From assembly GCA_009801015.1 (NCBI GenBank), contig VHZZ01000923.1, forward strand, positions 101,371-129,971: 28,601 nt of DNA, read 5' to 3'. The notes under the pieces were generated by a model. That model was given only the letters and a program-made list of their open reading frames with translations, was not told where the DNA came from and made no database searches. Origin of the DNA: Silene noctiflora (Eukaryota > Streptophyta > Magnoliopsida > Caryophyllales > Caryophyllaceae). The position numbers and the translations under genes are program-made. Of this stretch, positions 1 to 10,043 are shown in pieces; position 1 is the stretch's first letter, and every line of letters begins with the position of its first letter.

Positions 1-269
1 ACGTATGCGCATGGGATAGCTGGGTGATCACCACGAGTTTAGAAGTCTTCCGCTGTGTCCAGTTTTGTACCTAGTTTTAGACCTTTGAGACTTTTGTATC
101 TTATGGTTAAGGCAGTTTTGGTTTTGTGTTGTAAACAGTTTAAATTCACTTATTTAAGTATGTTTCTTTATTGTCTATTTGATTATCATTGCCTCGGGAA
201 ACCGAGATGGTAGCACCTCTATGCCTAAGGTGGCCTTGGTAAGGCATTTTGGTGTATGGGGGTGTTACA
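1..269 (+). mobile_element. 3' end of a Ty3/gypsy-type LTR, cut by the window edge
   Basis: The stretch ends in GGGTGTTACA at 269. This is the inverse of the TGTAACACCC ends found at 2069, 4322 and 14305, and it shares the neighbouring GGAAACCGAGATGGTA block with them in reverse complement. The LTR therefore runs left to right and its 3' end is here. Immediately to the right is MULE coding sequence, not a primer site, so this is a solo LTR or a 3' LTR. The left end and the target duplication lie outside the window, so the state of the element cannot be settled. No coding sequence is seen. Confidence 0.75.
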
Positions 270-1199
270 AACCATCAATCCCAATCAGAGGCCTACAACC
301 AGCCAAGAATCCAACTTTGCAAGCCTTAAAGCACACATTCATTCTCTTAAAGGTAGATGATGGATTTTCCACATTATCCACAACAACAATGACTGTAGAA
401 CCTGGATTATTAGTCCTTAATACATTAGCATATTCCCACATCCTACCATATTCTTCAGCACCATCACCATTAATCTTCAATCTGACCCTAGCCCTAGTTA
501 ACCAAGCCTAGTGATAACTGATCTTGACCCCCAAAGTTCTTATTACATGTTTCACAAAACTGCCTAACTCCCAAACAGGATTTTCCCTTAAGTCTCCAAG
601 GTATTTATCAACTAAATACATAGAAGAAAACTTACTATTGACACCTTTAAATGAGTATTTATGAGTCAAGTTCATTGTCTTAATCACGATGAACTCCCTA
701 TTGTCTGTTGTTGTGGCATAAAACTTAAATGGATACAAATTTGTTTTTACAAACACACTTAATATTACTTCTGACCTTATCCCATGGGCATTTGCACTTG
801 TATTTGCAATAATCTGTCACTTTTCCTTCACAATTATTTTAAAAAATAGTATTTATACATGTTCTCAATAGCATGTGCTCTCAGAGCTTGCCTGAGTATA
901 TTAGCAGAAGAGAACTTCAATCCAACCTCTAAATGCACCTTTTTCTTTAAATCAGTGTGAAGGTTGAAGACTCTATAACCATCTCCCTCATCATTTGAAC
1001 CCTCGAGACTTTTCAAGTCATAAGACAGCTCTAAATCCTCCTCTAATTCCTCTAGAAAGTTAGTATTGCTCTTGCCCGTTTCCTTCCTCCTCTTCTCTGC
1101 TTTCAAACAGATCTTCAGCAACCAAATCCTCCTCATCATCAGATTCTTCACTTTCTTCACCTGAGGCATAAACCTCTTCTTTCTCTACCAACACCTTCT

Positions 1200-1325
1200 T
1201 TCTAATATCCTTTTTATTTGAACCCTTGCCTTGTTTTTTACCAGCAAATTGTTTCTTACCCTTACCTTTAGCAGCCACCTGCTTCTTACCCTTACCTTTA
1301 CTAGTCACCTGCTTCTTACCCTTCT
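1200..1325 (-). repeat. Lys/Gly/Gln-rich micro-repeat in the MULE transposase
   Basis: On the plus strand the unit CTTCTTACCCTTACCTTTA and close variants recur at about 1290, 1270 and 1250, and partly at 1312. Read on the minus strand they encode KGKGKKQ repeats. A lysine-rich patch before an acidic run would suit nuclear import or DNA binding, but that is inference. The stretch lies in the linker between the short N-terminal block and the MuDR domain. Confidence 0.6.
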
Positions 1326-2068
1326 CGCCGCCACCTGATCTACCTGCCTAAGAAACATCGCCGTCAGTTGTATCAATCTCAAGCCGCTCAACACCAACTC
1401 CACCAACCCTAGGTTGCTCAACACCAACTCCACCAACCTCAGGATGCTCAACACCAGATCACTAACCTCGGGTTTCTCAACATCATATTCACCAACCTTA
1501 TCCCCACCAACAATGGATCCACTAACTTAAACCCCCACAACTGGTTCCACAATTTTTTCCTTCATAGGTCTCCTAAAGAGTATTTTTGAAGGTTGTGGGT
1601 GAATACTTTATAACGGTGGTATGTCAAGGGGGATGATCATTTCAGTTTCATTAAAAGCAGTGGGCCTTTAATACCTTGGAGTCTTTCTTATTGGGATGGG
1701 ATTGGGCTTTAGTTTAGGGGATGGAGTTTTTGAAGGTCCAGTTTTGTTGAAGTGGCTTCTTCAATATTATCTAATTGATTGACCAACTTTGTCCGGTATT
1801 TGGTAGTAGGACTAGTGTAGAGAAAGGGGGCATTTGTAAAAGGCATAACCCTTAAAGTGACATAACAATACAACCTGTTATCCTTATCCCTGGACTTTAA
1901 CAAAGCATGCATATCACTATCACCAAATATAATGGTCTTGCCAAGTCATAGTCTCATAAACATCATATGCATTTTATACCATATAAAGATACTCACATCC
2001 TTCCTAACCACTTTTTTTACTTCATTTAATAACATGCAATAATTAAACTTATTGCTTCCAATACAAGT

Positions 2069-3716
2069 TGTAACACCCCCTTCTTACCCAGTCAAGGTAA
2101 TGGGAGGATGTTACCATCTCAGTTTCCCGAGGCAGTGAAATCGGAATTACTAGTAGGAAACATTTAATATAATTGCCAAGTTTAGTGGATTACATACATG
2201 ATAAATGAATAACAAGTGAACTACAAATTATACAACTCGACCACTATCTAAGTCAACCAACTATGTAGGGCTCCAAGGCTCGGAACTCGTCCTGTCTCCC
2301 GCGTAACAACCAAATACATGTAAATAACCTGCTCCCCATATGATCGGAAATATCATATGAATCGACACAGGCCACCCCGAAAATAGGTGACAATTTACAC
2401 ACAACCCAAACATGTCAGTTTCGATAATAAGACACAACACGATATATAAATATGCAACATGACAATGATATGAATAAGACACGATTTCACCAACATTATA
2501 CTGGTACTGGGATACACCCAGACGTACCCACAGCTTGGTGACGGTACCGCAACACTGCCCACCAACACAACCGGACCGCAATTCCGTAAGAAGGTACTCA
2601 GGACACACCCATGGTAACCGGATCCCCTGCCAGACGATGTGTCTCAACCACACGTGTCCCTCCATAACTCAAGCCATTAATGTGCACATCCCTCTTGGAG
2701 TGGGAAGCTCCAAGTGGCGACCCGAGCGTAAGACGGTCTCCCAACCGCCTTACGTTTCCATAACCACAAGTACCACTACCACAACTCCTCCAACAACCAT
2801 CAACATGTACAAGAACCACATGAATGCAAACACAAAACACAATGTATCGAATATGACTTTTCATGAGACACATTTTCCAACCATGCCATACGCATACCAA
2901 AGTATCCAAATATACCGACTCTCTAGCCGTCACAACCAACCTCATGATATAATGCATTTCTGACACACATGAATCTCATTATCAATTTCCATTACCATAG
3001 TGAATGTAATACTACTTCTATCATGGATTCTAAGTGATAAATGCACACAAACACACATTTACATTATCAAAACCGAGTAGGATTAACCTACCTTTTAGCA
3101 ATCTCCATAAGCTACTCGAATTCGACATAATCCCGTCTTATGAAACCATCTCATCTTATACAAACCATGTAATAACTATCACAATACATCATACACTATA
3201 ATACAATACAAAACTCCTTATTATTACTCAATAATTACCCATATTAAACGTACTAATTACTACTTAATTACCCATAACAAAACCCCCAAAAGTTAGAGTT
3301 CAAAATAATTTAGAGAAGGGTAGATCTTAACTTACTTAAGTGAAAGGAATGATGAACAAGGTGATAAATCCTCTAATCTAAGCTTGAATCCCATAATATG
3401 GTATTTGTGAGGGGTTTAGAGATAATGGAGAGGATTTGGTGAGATAAATAGAAAAAATGAAATGAACTAGGGTAAGATCCTGAAATTAGGTCTTATCGGG
3501 TACTAGACAGTGCCACTCGGTCGAGTGACCGAGTGCCATCTGCTGGTCGGCTGAAAGCTCTACTCGGTCCACTGCAGCCTCACTAGGTCTATTTTAGGTC
3601 CTACTTGTTCTAGAGCATGATTATACTTTACCCTCGAGTAGTCCCTTATCAAGTCCAGTGATCATCTCACGCATCCCGAGGCTCTCGTACGGGTCCCACA
3701 ATATCCGGGTATTACA
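2069..3716 (-). mobile_element. Solo LTR, Ty3/gypsy type, inserted in the MULE coding sequence
   Basis: The 1648-bp segment runs from TGTAACACCC to GGGTATTACA, so it has TG...CA ends with an imperfect inverted repeat. Flanks are CAAGT (2064-2068) and CCAGT (3717-3721), a 5-bp target duplication with one mismatch. Orientation is minus, by comparison with 14305-15934, where the primer site fixes the direction. It shares long blocks with the LTRs at 4322 and 14305 (for example the CCATATGATCGGAAATATCA region near 2337) but is more diverged, so it is another copy or subfamily. Both sides are MULE sequence whose frame continues across the insertion. The two open frames near 2260-2966 are chance readings of LTR sequence. 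Confidence 0.85.
3515..3600. repeat. ACTCGGTCGAGT-type palindromic cluster in the solo LTR
   Basis: Short copies of the near-palindrome ACTCGGTCGAGT and its halves (ACTCGGTC, GACCGAGT) are packed here. The same motif array sits at the equivalent place in the LTRs at 4322 and 14305. It lies in what should be U3, close to the 5' end of the minus-oriented LTR. Confidence 0.7.
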
Positions 3717-3823
3717 CCAGTCATCAATATACGGTGCTCACCAATATATTCACTTTTCTCATGATGTCTCTCAAACCATCCACCAACATGAAGCCTGACA
3801 TCTACATTAAAAGGAGCCTCCAT

Positions 3824-4316
3824 CCTATAAAATACAAATATAAAAATGACTCAAACACTAATAAACCTAAAAGGTACAAAATTTGTTGATTATTAAACAA
3901 AGTGCAGATATCAAGTTCCTAGAAAGAAGGATAATAGAATAACCTTATTCATAAAATAAAAAAACTTTAAGAATATAACAAAAAGACAAAGATGCAATAT
4001 AATAAACAATGTGGTTTTCAGAATCCCCAATCCCCAGTTAAAACAATGAAATGAAAAACAATGAAAAAAAATATATAAAAAAAAAGGTGAATCCAACAAA
4101 CTTTACAATTAAAAACGACAAACTGCAAAAAGGGAGGAATTTGGTGAAAAAATTAAAAACGTACCTGGGATTGGAACACACCGAGTTCTTTAGATTTGAT
4201 GTATACTCTAATCTGGGATTCAATTTGGAGAAGAAGTTTAGACGATTTAGCTGTTTTCCAGAATCCCCAATTTAATTAGGATGGAAAATGAGAAGTTTAA
4301 AGGATTTTGTTTAGGT
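3824..4316 (-). other. MULE 5'UTR with a GT-AG intron (4164-3825)
   Basis: On the minus strand CCCAG|GTACGTTTTT gives a strong donor with the intron starting at 4164. TTTTATAG|GATGG gives an acceptor with the intron ending at 3825, one base before the start codon. The 340-bp intron is T-rich, with long T and AT runs as expected in plants. The upstream exon covers at least 4165-4275. The outer gypsy element cuts the UTR at 4321, and the rest of the MULE 5' region reappears at 15940. Short open frames here (for example 4051-4275 plus) have no recognisable content. Confidence 0.55.
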
Positions 4317-4321
4317 TAAAT
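4317..4321. repeat. Target site duplication TAAAT, left copy
   Basis: TAAAT directly before the TG at 4322 is repeated exactly at 15935-15939, directly after the CA at 15934. A 5-bp duplication is the usual integrase footprint of LTR elements. It ties the two LTRs 10 kb apart to one insertion event. Confidence 0.8.
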
Positions 4322-5975
4322 TGTAACACCCCAATTATCCGGCAAAGACAATTGGGACGATACCATCTCGGTTTCCCGAGGTAGTGTGTCGGAAATACAA
4401 TCAAGAAGCCTTTCTTATAAATAATGATTTAGAGAATTACATAAATGTACATAATGAATAAATGAATACAAGCCATGCTACTATGACCCTCTAGACAACT
4501 CTGTCTCATGCCAATTCAACTCCACATCTGAGGCTCACCTCGTCTCTAACGCAACACCAAAACAACCTATACATAACTTGCTCCCCATATGATCGAAAAT
4601 ATCATATGGATCGACACAGGCCACCTAGAAATAGGTGATAATTTACACAAGCCACAAACGATCAGTTTCGATAATATAAAAATATAAGACACGACGAGTG
4701 AACTACAATTAAGCAACATGATAATGAAATGCATGAGACACAACCTCCAACCACACTACACCGATACCGGGACACGCCCAAATGTACCCACAACCCGGTG
4801 ACAGCACCACAGCAACACCCACCAAAATAACCCGGACCGCAACCCGTACAAAGGTACTCCGAACACATAGGTGGTACCGGGCCCGAGAGCGACTCAAATC
4901 CCTTGCTAACAACGTGACTTATCCTCACGTGTCCCTCCGCAACTCAAGCCATTAATGTGCACATCCCTCTTGGAGTGGGAAACTGCAAGAGACGACTCAA
5001 GAGTACGAAGGTATCCCAGCCGCCTTACGTCTCCATAATGATCACAATACCACCACCAATCTCCAACATATGCAAGTCAACACAATATGCAACATAGACT
5101 ATACAACATAGTATGCCAACATGCCATAAATGCCAATTCCGACACATGTGAGACTTCCAAATCCTCCATTAACAATATAAGATGCAATACAACTCAATCA
5201 ATGTAAATGGTGACAAATGAACATTAAAAATACGCACAATATCGAAACTGAGTAGGGTTAACCTACTTTTTAGCAAATCTTCAATACCCACTTGAATCCG
5301 ACATAATCCCGTCTCATGAAACCGTCTCATCCTATACAAATCACATAATAAATATCACAAATCGTCCTACACTATAACACAATACGAAATCCCTTATTAT
5401 TACCTACTAATTATTCATATTACTCTACTAATTATCAATTAATAGCCCATAATCAAAACCCCCAAAAGTTAAGGATAAAATACTTGAAAAGGTAGATCTT
5501 ACTTACATCGATAAAAAGGGAAGAAGGAAGGGTAGGTGAATACTTCTCTAAGGCAAGCTTGAATCCCATACAAGAGTGCTTATGAGGGTTTTAGATATAA
5601 GGGAGATGATTTGGAGAGATAAGGAAGAAGGTAGAAATGAAATAGGGTTAGGAGTCAAAATATCATTTATCGGGTACTGCACAGCATTACTCGATCGAGT
5701 GACTCGGTCCACTCGGCTGAGTGACGCTTACTCGGTCGAGTGAACACTACAGTCGACCGAGTGAAACTTACTCGGTCCATTACTCGGTCCACTGCCAGCC
5801 TACTCGGTCCACTACAGGTTCACTCGGTCCACTGGATGTTTCACTCTGTCTACTTGATCTTCACTTGATCTAGTCTAGACTTCAGTTGGTCTAGTGGAAG
5901 GCTATATTTAGCTCGTGTATGGCTCTCACGCATGCCAAGGCTCCTGTACGGATCCTAAAATATCCGGGTATTACA
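4322..5975 (-). mobile_element. 3' LTR of the outer gypsy-type element
   Basis: The 1654-bp LTR has ends TGTAACACCCC and GGGTATTACA. On the minus strand it is preceded (at 5976 and beyond) by a purine-rich tract, which makes it the 3' LTR. It aligns along its whole length with 14305-15934. By eye I count 6 differences in the first 66 bases but none in 5021-5168. Open frames at 4662-4928 and 4709-4912 have no protein similarity that I recognise. Confidence 0.85.
5689..5900. repeat. ACTCGGTCGAGT/ACTCGGTCCACT array in the 3' LTR
   Basis: About ten copies of ACTCGGTC followed by GAGT or CACT occur in 200 bp, with decayed forms such as ACTTGATCT at the far end. The core is an inverted repeat, ACTCG-N2-CGAGT. 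The array is matched at 15667-15860 in the partner LTR. Confidence 0.8.
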
Positions 5976-6327
5976 ATCTTACCCTCTTAAAATGAACTTC
6001 GTCCTTGAAGTTCACCTCAAACTCTCATCTCAACACACTCACAACTCTCAATACTCGCTCTTGCGTGTATTATTCCTGTTCTCATCTCTCTCACGTGACT
6101 TGGTCTTACAATCTTTAATAAAAGCACTCCCTTACTCTCTTACACTTATCATGCATAATCTCTCTTTGACTCTTAATTGTTACATTCACTCCCTTTAAAG
6201 AGAACTTCGCCCCGAAATTCACCGCTCAACTTCCCTAACTCACTCTCTTTAAAGGCTCAAAACTAGTAGGTTTCCAGTCTTATATACTCCCTTGATTACC
6301 ACGCATGTTTTCCCCACGTGATTTCAC
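5976..6327 (-). other. 3' internal tail and polypurine tract of the outer gypsy element
   Basis: Read on the minus strand, AAGAGGGTAAGA immediately precedes the LTR and serves as the polypurine tract for plus-strand DNA synthesis. A second similar block, GAAGTTCTCTTTAAAGGGAG, occurs at about 6215-6190, also preceded by a TGAATTTCGGGGCGAAG-like sequence. The rest is untranslated tail with no recognisable protein. The copia LTR begins at 6328 and ends this tail. Confidence 0.65.
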
Positions 6328-7703
6328 TGTTGGAGTAATGTCCTCCTCAATAGTGCGTCTACATAATAAATATCATAAAAGGAATATCGGGGATATTATA
6401 CTCGTCAGCTGATCAATGTATATCGGTAACAATCAGCCGACTAGGGTTTGACGTTACTGTCGTATGACGGTGGTGTTTAGCTGATCCCTTTCGGTCACAC
6501 CTATAGGAAGGATCCCAAATAGAAAAACTAATTATTTGTATATGATACAGTTTAATTAGTCCCTTAAATATTAATTGACTAAAAGTTAGTCAAGTGGGTT
6601 ATATGTTTGATAATGAGTTTGGATCTGAGGCCATGTGAATTTATTGTCCGATTATACGATAATCGACTAATAAATTTTATATCTTATTAACGATTAAATA
6701 AGATGAAATTTAGTAATTAAATGTGAATTGACTAAATTTGTATTATTTACTAATGGTTGATTAGGTTTAATACGGTATGTATATATATTGTGAGACAAAG
6801 GTAATTAGCTAATTATTGTTACAAGGAGTTGTAAAATTAGTTAATTGGGTTTTATAAGACCTATTATATAATTATATAATGGTCAAATATCACTTAAAAG
6901 TTAAGTATTTATTATTCACTAATTTGTATCATTTCATTGTTAAATGATCAAATTAATATTTAATTATTTAGGATAACTAAATATGTGACTTATAAGCATT
7001 TGTGAGACAAAGATAAAAAGTCAAAATATGACCTAAAACATTACATGGACCGTTTTTTTTTTCTAACAAGTGGGACACATGTTGATGTTTGCTTATTTTG
7101 TCTACTATACCATGTGATGGTGTCATCATTTCTATACTTTTCATCCATATATATACATACAAATTACATGAGGATTTTGTAAGAATAAATAAATAAAGAA
7201 ATTCCTCTACAATTCTTGGTTTGGTCGTACACATAAGATGAAGAAATGGACAATTGTTGTTCATTTTTCATCATCCTTTCTTCATCAATATTGATCAAAA
7301 GTTGATCAAATCATCAAACAAAATATCACACAAATAATATTATGCACCAAGTATTATTAATGTAGTAATAAGAGTATAATTAAGGGATGCTTCTAGTATA
7401 TATCTAGTCATATTACTAATAGTAATTTTGGGATTTTTTTCTTGGGTGAAATTAGAAGGAGGGTTCCTACTTTAGAACGTAGATGATTGGAGAGCCATCT
7501 CAAGATTAGAGGATCATCTTGCATGGAGCTAGGAGCATCAAAGGTTGATACTCATATTTGCCATCTTTCAAGAAAAGGTTGTTTTTTTTTCTAATCCTTA
7601 TGCTTATTTTATGTGCATGCATGTAACTAGGTCCTTATAATACTAAATAAAATGTTATTTAGTAACTAATTAGAGGAGTGTAATTAGGGGTCTAGTACCT
7701 TCA
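6328..7703 (+). mobile_element. 5' LTR of a Ty1/copia-type element
   Basis: The 1376-bp segment begins TGTTGGAGTAATG and ends in CTTCA, directly followed by AG and the primer site TGGTATCAGAG. TG...CA ends, the TGTTGG start and the initiator-Met primer site are typical of plant copia elements. The U5-like part near 7600-7700 (ATGCATGTAACTAGGTCC) has the look of Tork/Angela-type LTRs, from memory of the family. It sits inside the tail of the outer gypsy element. The 3' LTR and coding part are absent from the window. The flank before it is TTCAC, and its partner duplication is lost. Confidence 0.65.
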
Positions 7704-7983
7704 AGTGGTATCAGAGTTTTGTTGTTGCATGCATGTCGTCGATTTTTGACAGTTTTATCGAGTTATAAGATGACTTTATAAAATAGGATTTTTTGTGTAA
7801 AAATTTGTTTAACACGAAAATTATGGTTTCATGTATACATTCTGACCTAAAAATGGTCATGATCATATTTGGTTAATTATGGAATTTATTGTTAATTAAT
7901 TAATTTTTTTCGTCTTAAAACCGACTTAATATGCATAAAATTGGATAATTATTAACTAAAATTAGTTGCATGTTAATTCTGGC
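7704..7983 (+). other. Primer site and leader of the copia-type element
   Basis: TGGTATCAGAGTTTT at 7706 matches the 3' end complement of initiator-Met tRNA, the primer for minus-strand DNA synthesis. The next 260 bp are AT-rich leader with no open frame I recognise. The leader is cut at 7983, where the Athila-like LTR starts. The five bases before that insertion are CTGGC. Confidence 0.6.
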
Positions 7984-8208
7984 TGATACACGCGCATACG
8001 ACGTGTTTCTCCCTTTCTTTTTATAGCTTTTAGACCCTTCCCTACACGGTTTATCGCACATTTGCATGCATTTTATGCCCGTATTTCCCGGTCTATTATG
8101 GCATGTCTCATTTTGTAGGAAATGAGGAAATTGGAGCAAGTGAAGAGGATTGAAAGCCGAGTGAAGAATAGGAAGAAGAAAAGGAAGAAATTATGTTGTG
8201 ACGTGTTC

Positions 8209-8487
8209 CCTATCGGCAGGCCAACAGCCGGCCCACCGGCAGAGGAACACAGCCCCAACTTTAGAACACTTAAAGAGCAAAAAATGAAGATTCCTCGGCG
8301 CCGGTAGATCTACCGGCAGCCGGGTAACCGACAGAGAACCCAGCTGAAGGAAGAAAAGATTATTTAAGCGTATTCCCTGCCGACAGCCGGTCCACCAGAA
8401 GGGGATCACATTGACACATTTTACCATTAAAACTGGGAATTCCATGGCACCGGCAGGTGTGCCGGCAGCCGGTCCACCGGCAGGGAG
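8209..8487. repeat. CCGGC-rich palindromic array in the Athila-like LTR
   Basis: Four imperfect copies of a unit built from CCGGCAGCCGGTCCACCGGC and relatives begin near 8209, 8296, 8377 and 8451, spaced about 75-87 bp. Between them the sequence is AT-richer. The units contain overlapping inverted GCCGGC/CCGGT words, so they could form hairpins and are dense in CG sites. Confidence 0.75.
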
Positions 8488-8545
8488 ACCCTTTACACGA
8501 GACTTTGGGCTTCTTCTCCTTTTTGGGCTTAACACAATGGGATGC

Positions 8546-8553
8546 TATAAATA
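8546..8553 (+). promoter_or_regulatory. TATA box of the Athila-like LTR
   Basis: CTATAAATACCCC is a near-perfect plant TATA box about 60 bp downstream of the CCGG array. Transcription would be expected to start about 30 bp further on, near 8578, where ACACAACCC occurs. It would drive the genomic RNA of the Athila-like element. The assignment rests on motif and position only. Confidence 0.6.
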
Positions 8554-9903
8554 CCCCATTGTTAACCCCATTTTCACACAACCCTAGATTATTGAACTTA
8601 GCCTAATTTATGCAAATATTCCTTAATCATTTCCTAATTAAGCTTTAATTACTTAGTGAATTAGTCAAGTATTCAATAATTTACATTTGGGTGTTGGTTT
8701 GTTATAGAAGATATTCAAGGATTTCTTCATTTATTTATCAAAGACTCAATATTTTCTCTTCTTGTTGGTATAAATCTTCTCCCTTTTAGTTTTTTTTCAT
8801 TTGTTTACATTTGCTTACTTTCCTTTCACTTTCATACTTGTTGTTTTCATCTTGTTTCTTGTTTCTTATCATGCATAGAAGGTGTTTGATAAAATGTTTA
8901 TTTGAAAGTTTTTGCATTTCTTTATAAAGATTCTATCTTTATGTTTAGTTGGTTATTGTTATAGATTAATTAGTGTTTCCTCATCTTTGTGTGTTCATCT
9001 ATATTCTAATTAGCAATTGTTAAAACTTTCAACATGCTTAATTACCAGGTTTCCATCTTTATCACTTGTTTTGTCTTAACAAACATGACTAGTGAGTAGT
9101 CCTCTTACTAGGACTCGATTATCCCCGACATGAGTATGCTACTTGTTTAAGATCCATTTAATTGGGCATTTTAGGTGGTGATAAGGGTGAATTGAAGGAT
9201 AGAATTGTTTGTTGGACTTGTTTGGTGTTACCATGATCCTTGACCCTTGATCATCGGTGAGAATCGATTAGGTGGAGGATTGGGTACCTTGACTAGTTCA
9301 TTTGTCAACCTTGGTTGAGACCGAAAGGGAGAACCTTGGAAGGACCCATTAATTTAGCGTTTGAAATCGACCCACGAGAGTGGGAGAGGGATGACTTAGG
9401 ATTATGGCGGGATTCTAATGCTCTAGTGATGATTCTAGGCTCTCTTGGGGCTATGCATAACTTTAGGGGAGTCGGGAATTGAACCTAGGAAGTTGACTCA
9501 CGAGACCGAAAGGGAGGTGAGTGGACATAGCTAGTGTCCTAACACGAGACCTAAAGGGAGGAGTTGGGCGAATTAGAGTCGTCTTCCTCCTTGTTGCCAC
9601 CCTAGTATCCACTTAACGGGAATTAAACTTGCAGAAGCGAGTGTCGGTGGAGAAGTCGGGTCCTAGGCCTTTTATCTTTTGAATACAACCTATTTCTTGC
9701 TTGTTTTTAGTTTCTATTTTGTTTTGATTGCTTAATTTCCTTAATTAGCTTAGTTAATTAGTTTTTAAACCAATCTTGTTACGTTGTCGACCTAGCTTAC
9801 TTATCTACGTGAATAGTCTAGTAGTGCATTTCGCTCCTCGTAATTCGACCCTCAAGTGCTACAACAACACCGTGCGCTTGCGTTATTTAAAACTCCACAT
9901 CAA

Positions 9904-9930
9904 GTTTTTGGCGCATTTGATGGGGAGCCA
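9904..9930 (+). promoter_or_regulatory. Primer binding site of the Athila-like element
   Basis: GTTTTTGGCGC directly after the LTR end is the conserved start of Athila primer sites (family form TGGCGCCGTTGCCGGGGA, from memory). The following bases, ATTTGATGGGGA, keep the GGGGA end but differ in the middle, consistent with C-to-T decay at CG sites. Confidence 0.65.
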
Positions 9931-10043
9931 ATTTTCATATTAGAAGATTCTTATAGTGTCTAGACTAGGTCATCGTTACTTTGCACACCTTGGTGTGCCA
10001 CCTTTGTTACTAAATCTCTTCTTCAAGTGTGTCGGCTCATTGT

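Larger units (their letters stand above)
270..3823 (-). pseudogene. MULE (MuDR-type) transposase, truncated and split by an LTR
   Basis: This is a cut-and-paste DNA transposase of the plant Mutator superfamily, acting in the nucleus on its own terminal inverted repeats. The reading starts at the ATG at 3823-3821 with an N-terminal LHVGGWFE block. It is interrupted by an LTR at 3716-2069 and resumes from 2068. After a proline-rich linker comes a Lys-rich repeat (KGKGKKQ, about 1308-1200), an acidic run (EESEESDDEED, about 1160), then the MuDR-type N-terminal domain (about 920-510) and the block before the catalytic core (FKACKVGFLAGCRPLIGIDG, about 340-272). The sequence stops right after the first catalytic Asp of the family DDE core, where the LTR at 269 begins. 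Several in-frame stops (for example near 1930 and 510) and frame changes show that it is dead. The rest of the core is missing from the window. Confidence 0.85.
7984..9902 (+). mobile_element. 5' LTR of the Athila-like element
   Basis: The 1919-bp LTR starts TGATACACGCG and ends CACATCA, giving TGAT...ATCA ends, and is followed by the primer site. It contains a GC-rich palindromic array (about 8209-8487), a TATA box at 8546 and a long transcribed part after it. Several short open frames on both strands at 8073-8581 arise from the array and are not genes. Confidence 0.75.

Noticed and set aside
2535..2966. Open frames of 122-142 codons on both strands
   Set aside because: They lie inside the solo LTR, overlap on opposite strands, and have no recognisable domain; parallel LTR copies break them.
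4322..5975. DNA transposon with terminal repeats TGTAACACCC / GGGTATTACA
   Set aside because: The 5-bp duplications, polypurine tract and adjacent primer site at the partner copy show these are LTRs.
7706..7716. Possible tRNA remnant (TGGTATCAGAG)
   Set aside because: It is only the short primer-site match following an LTR end; no cloverleaf sequence surrounds it. The same holds at 14290-14301.
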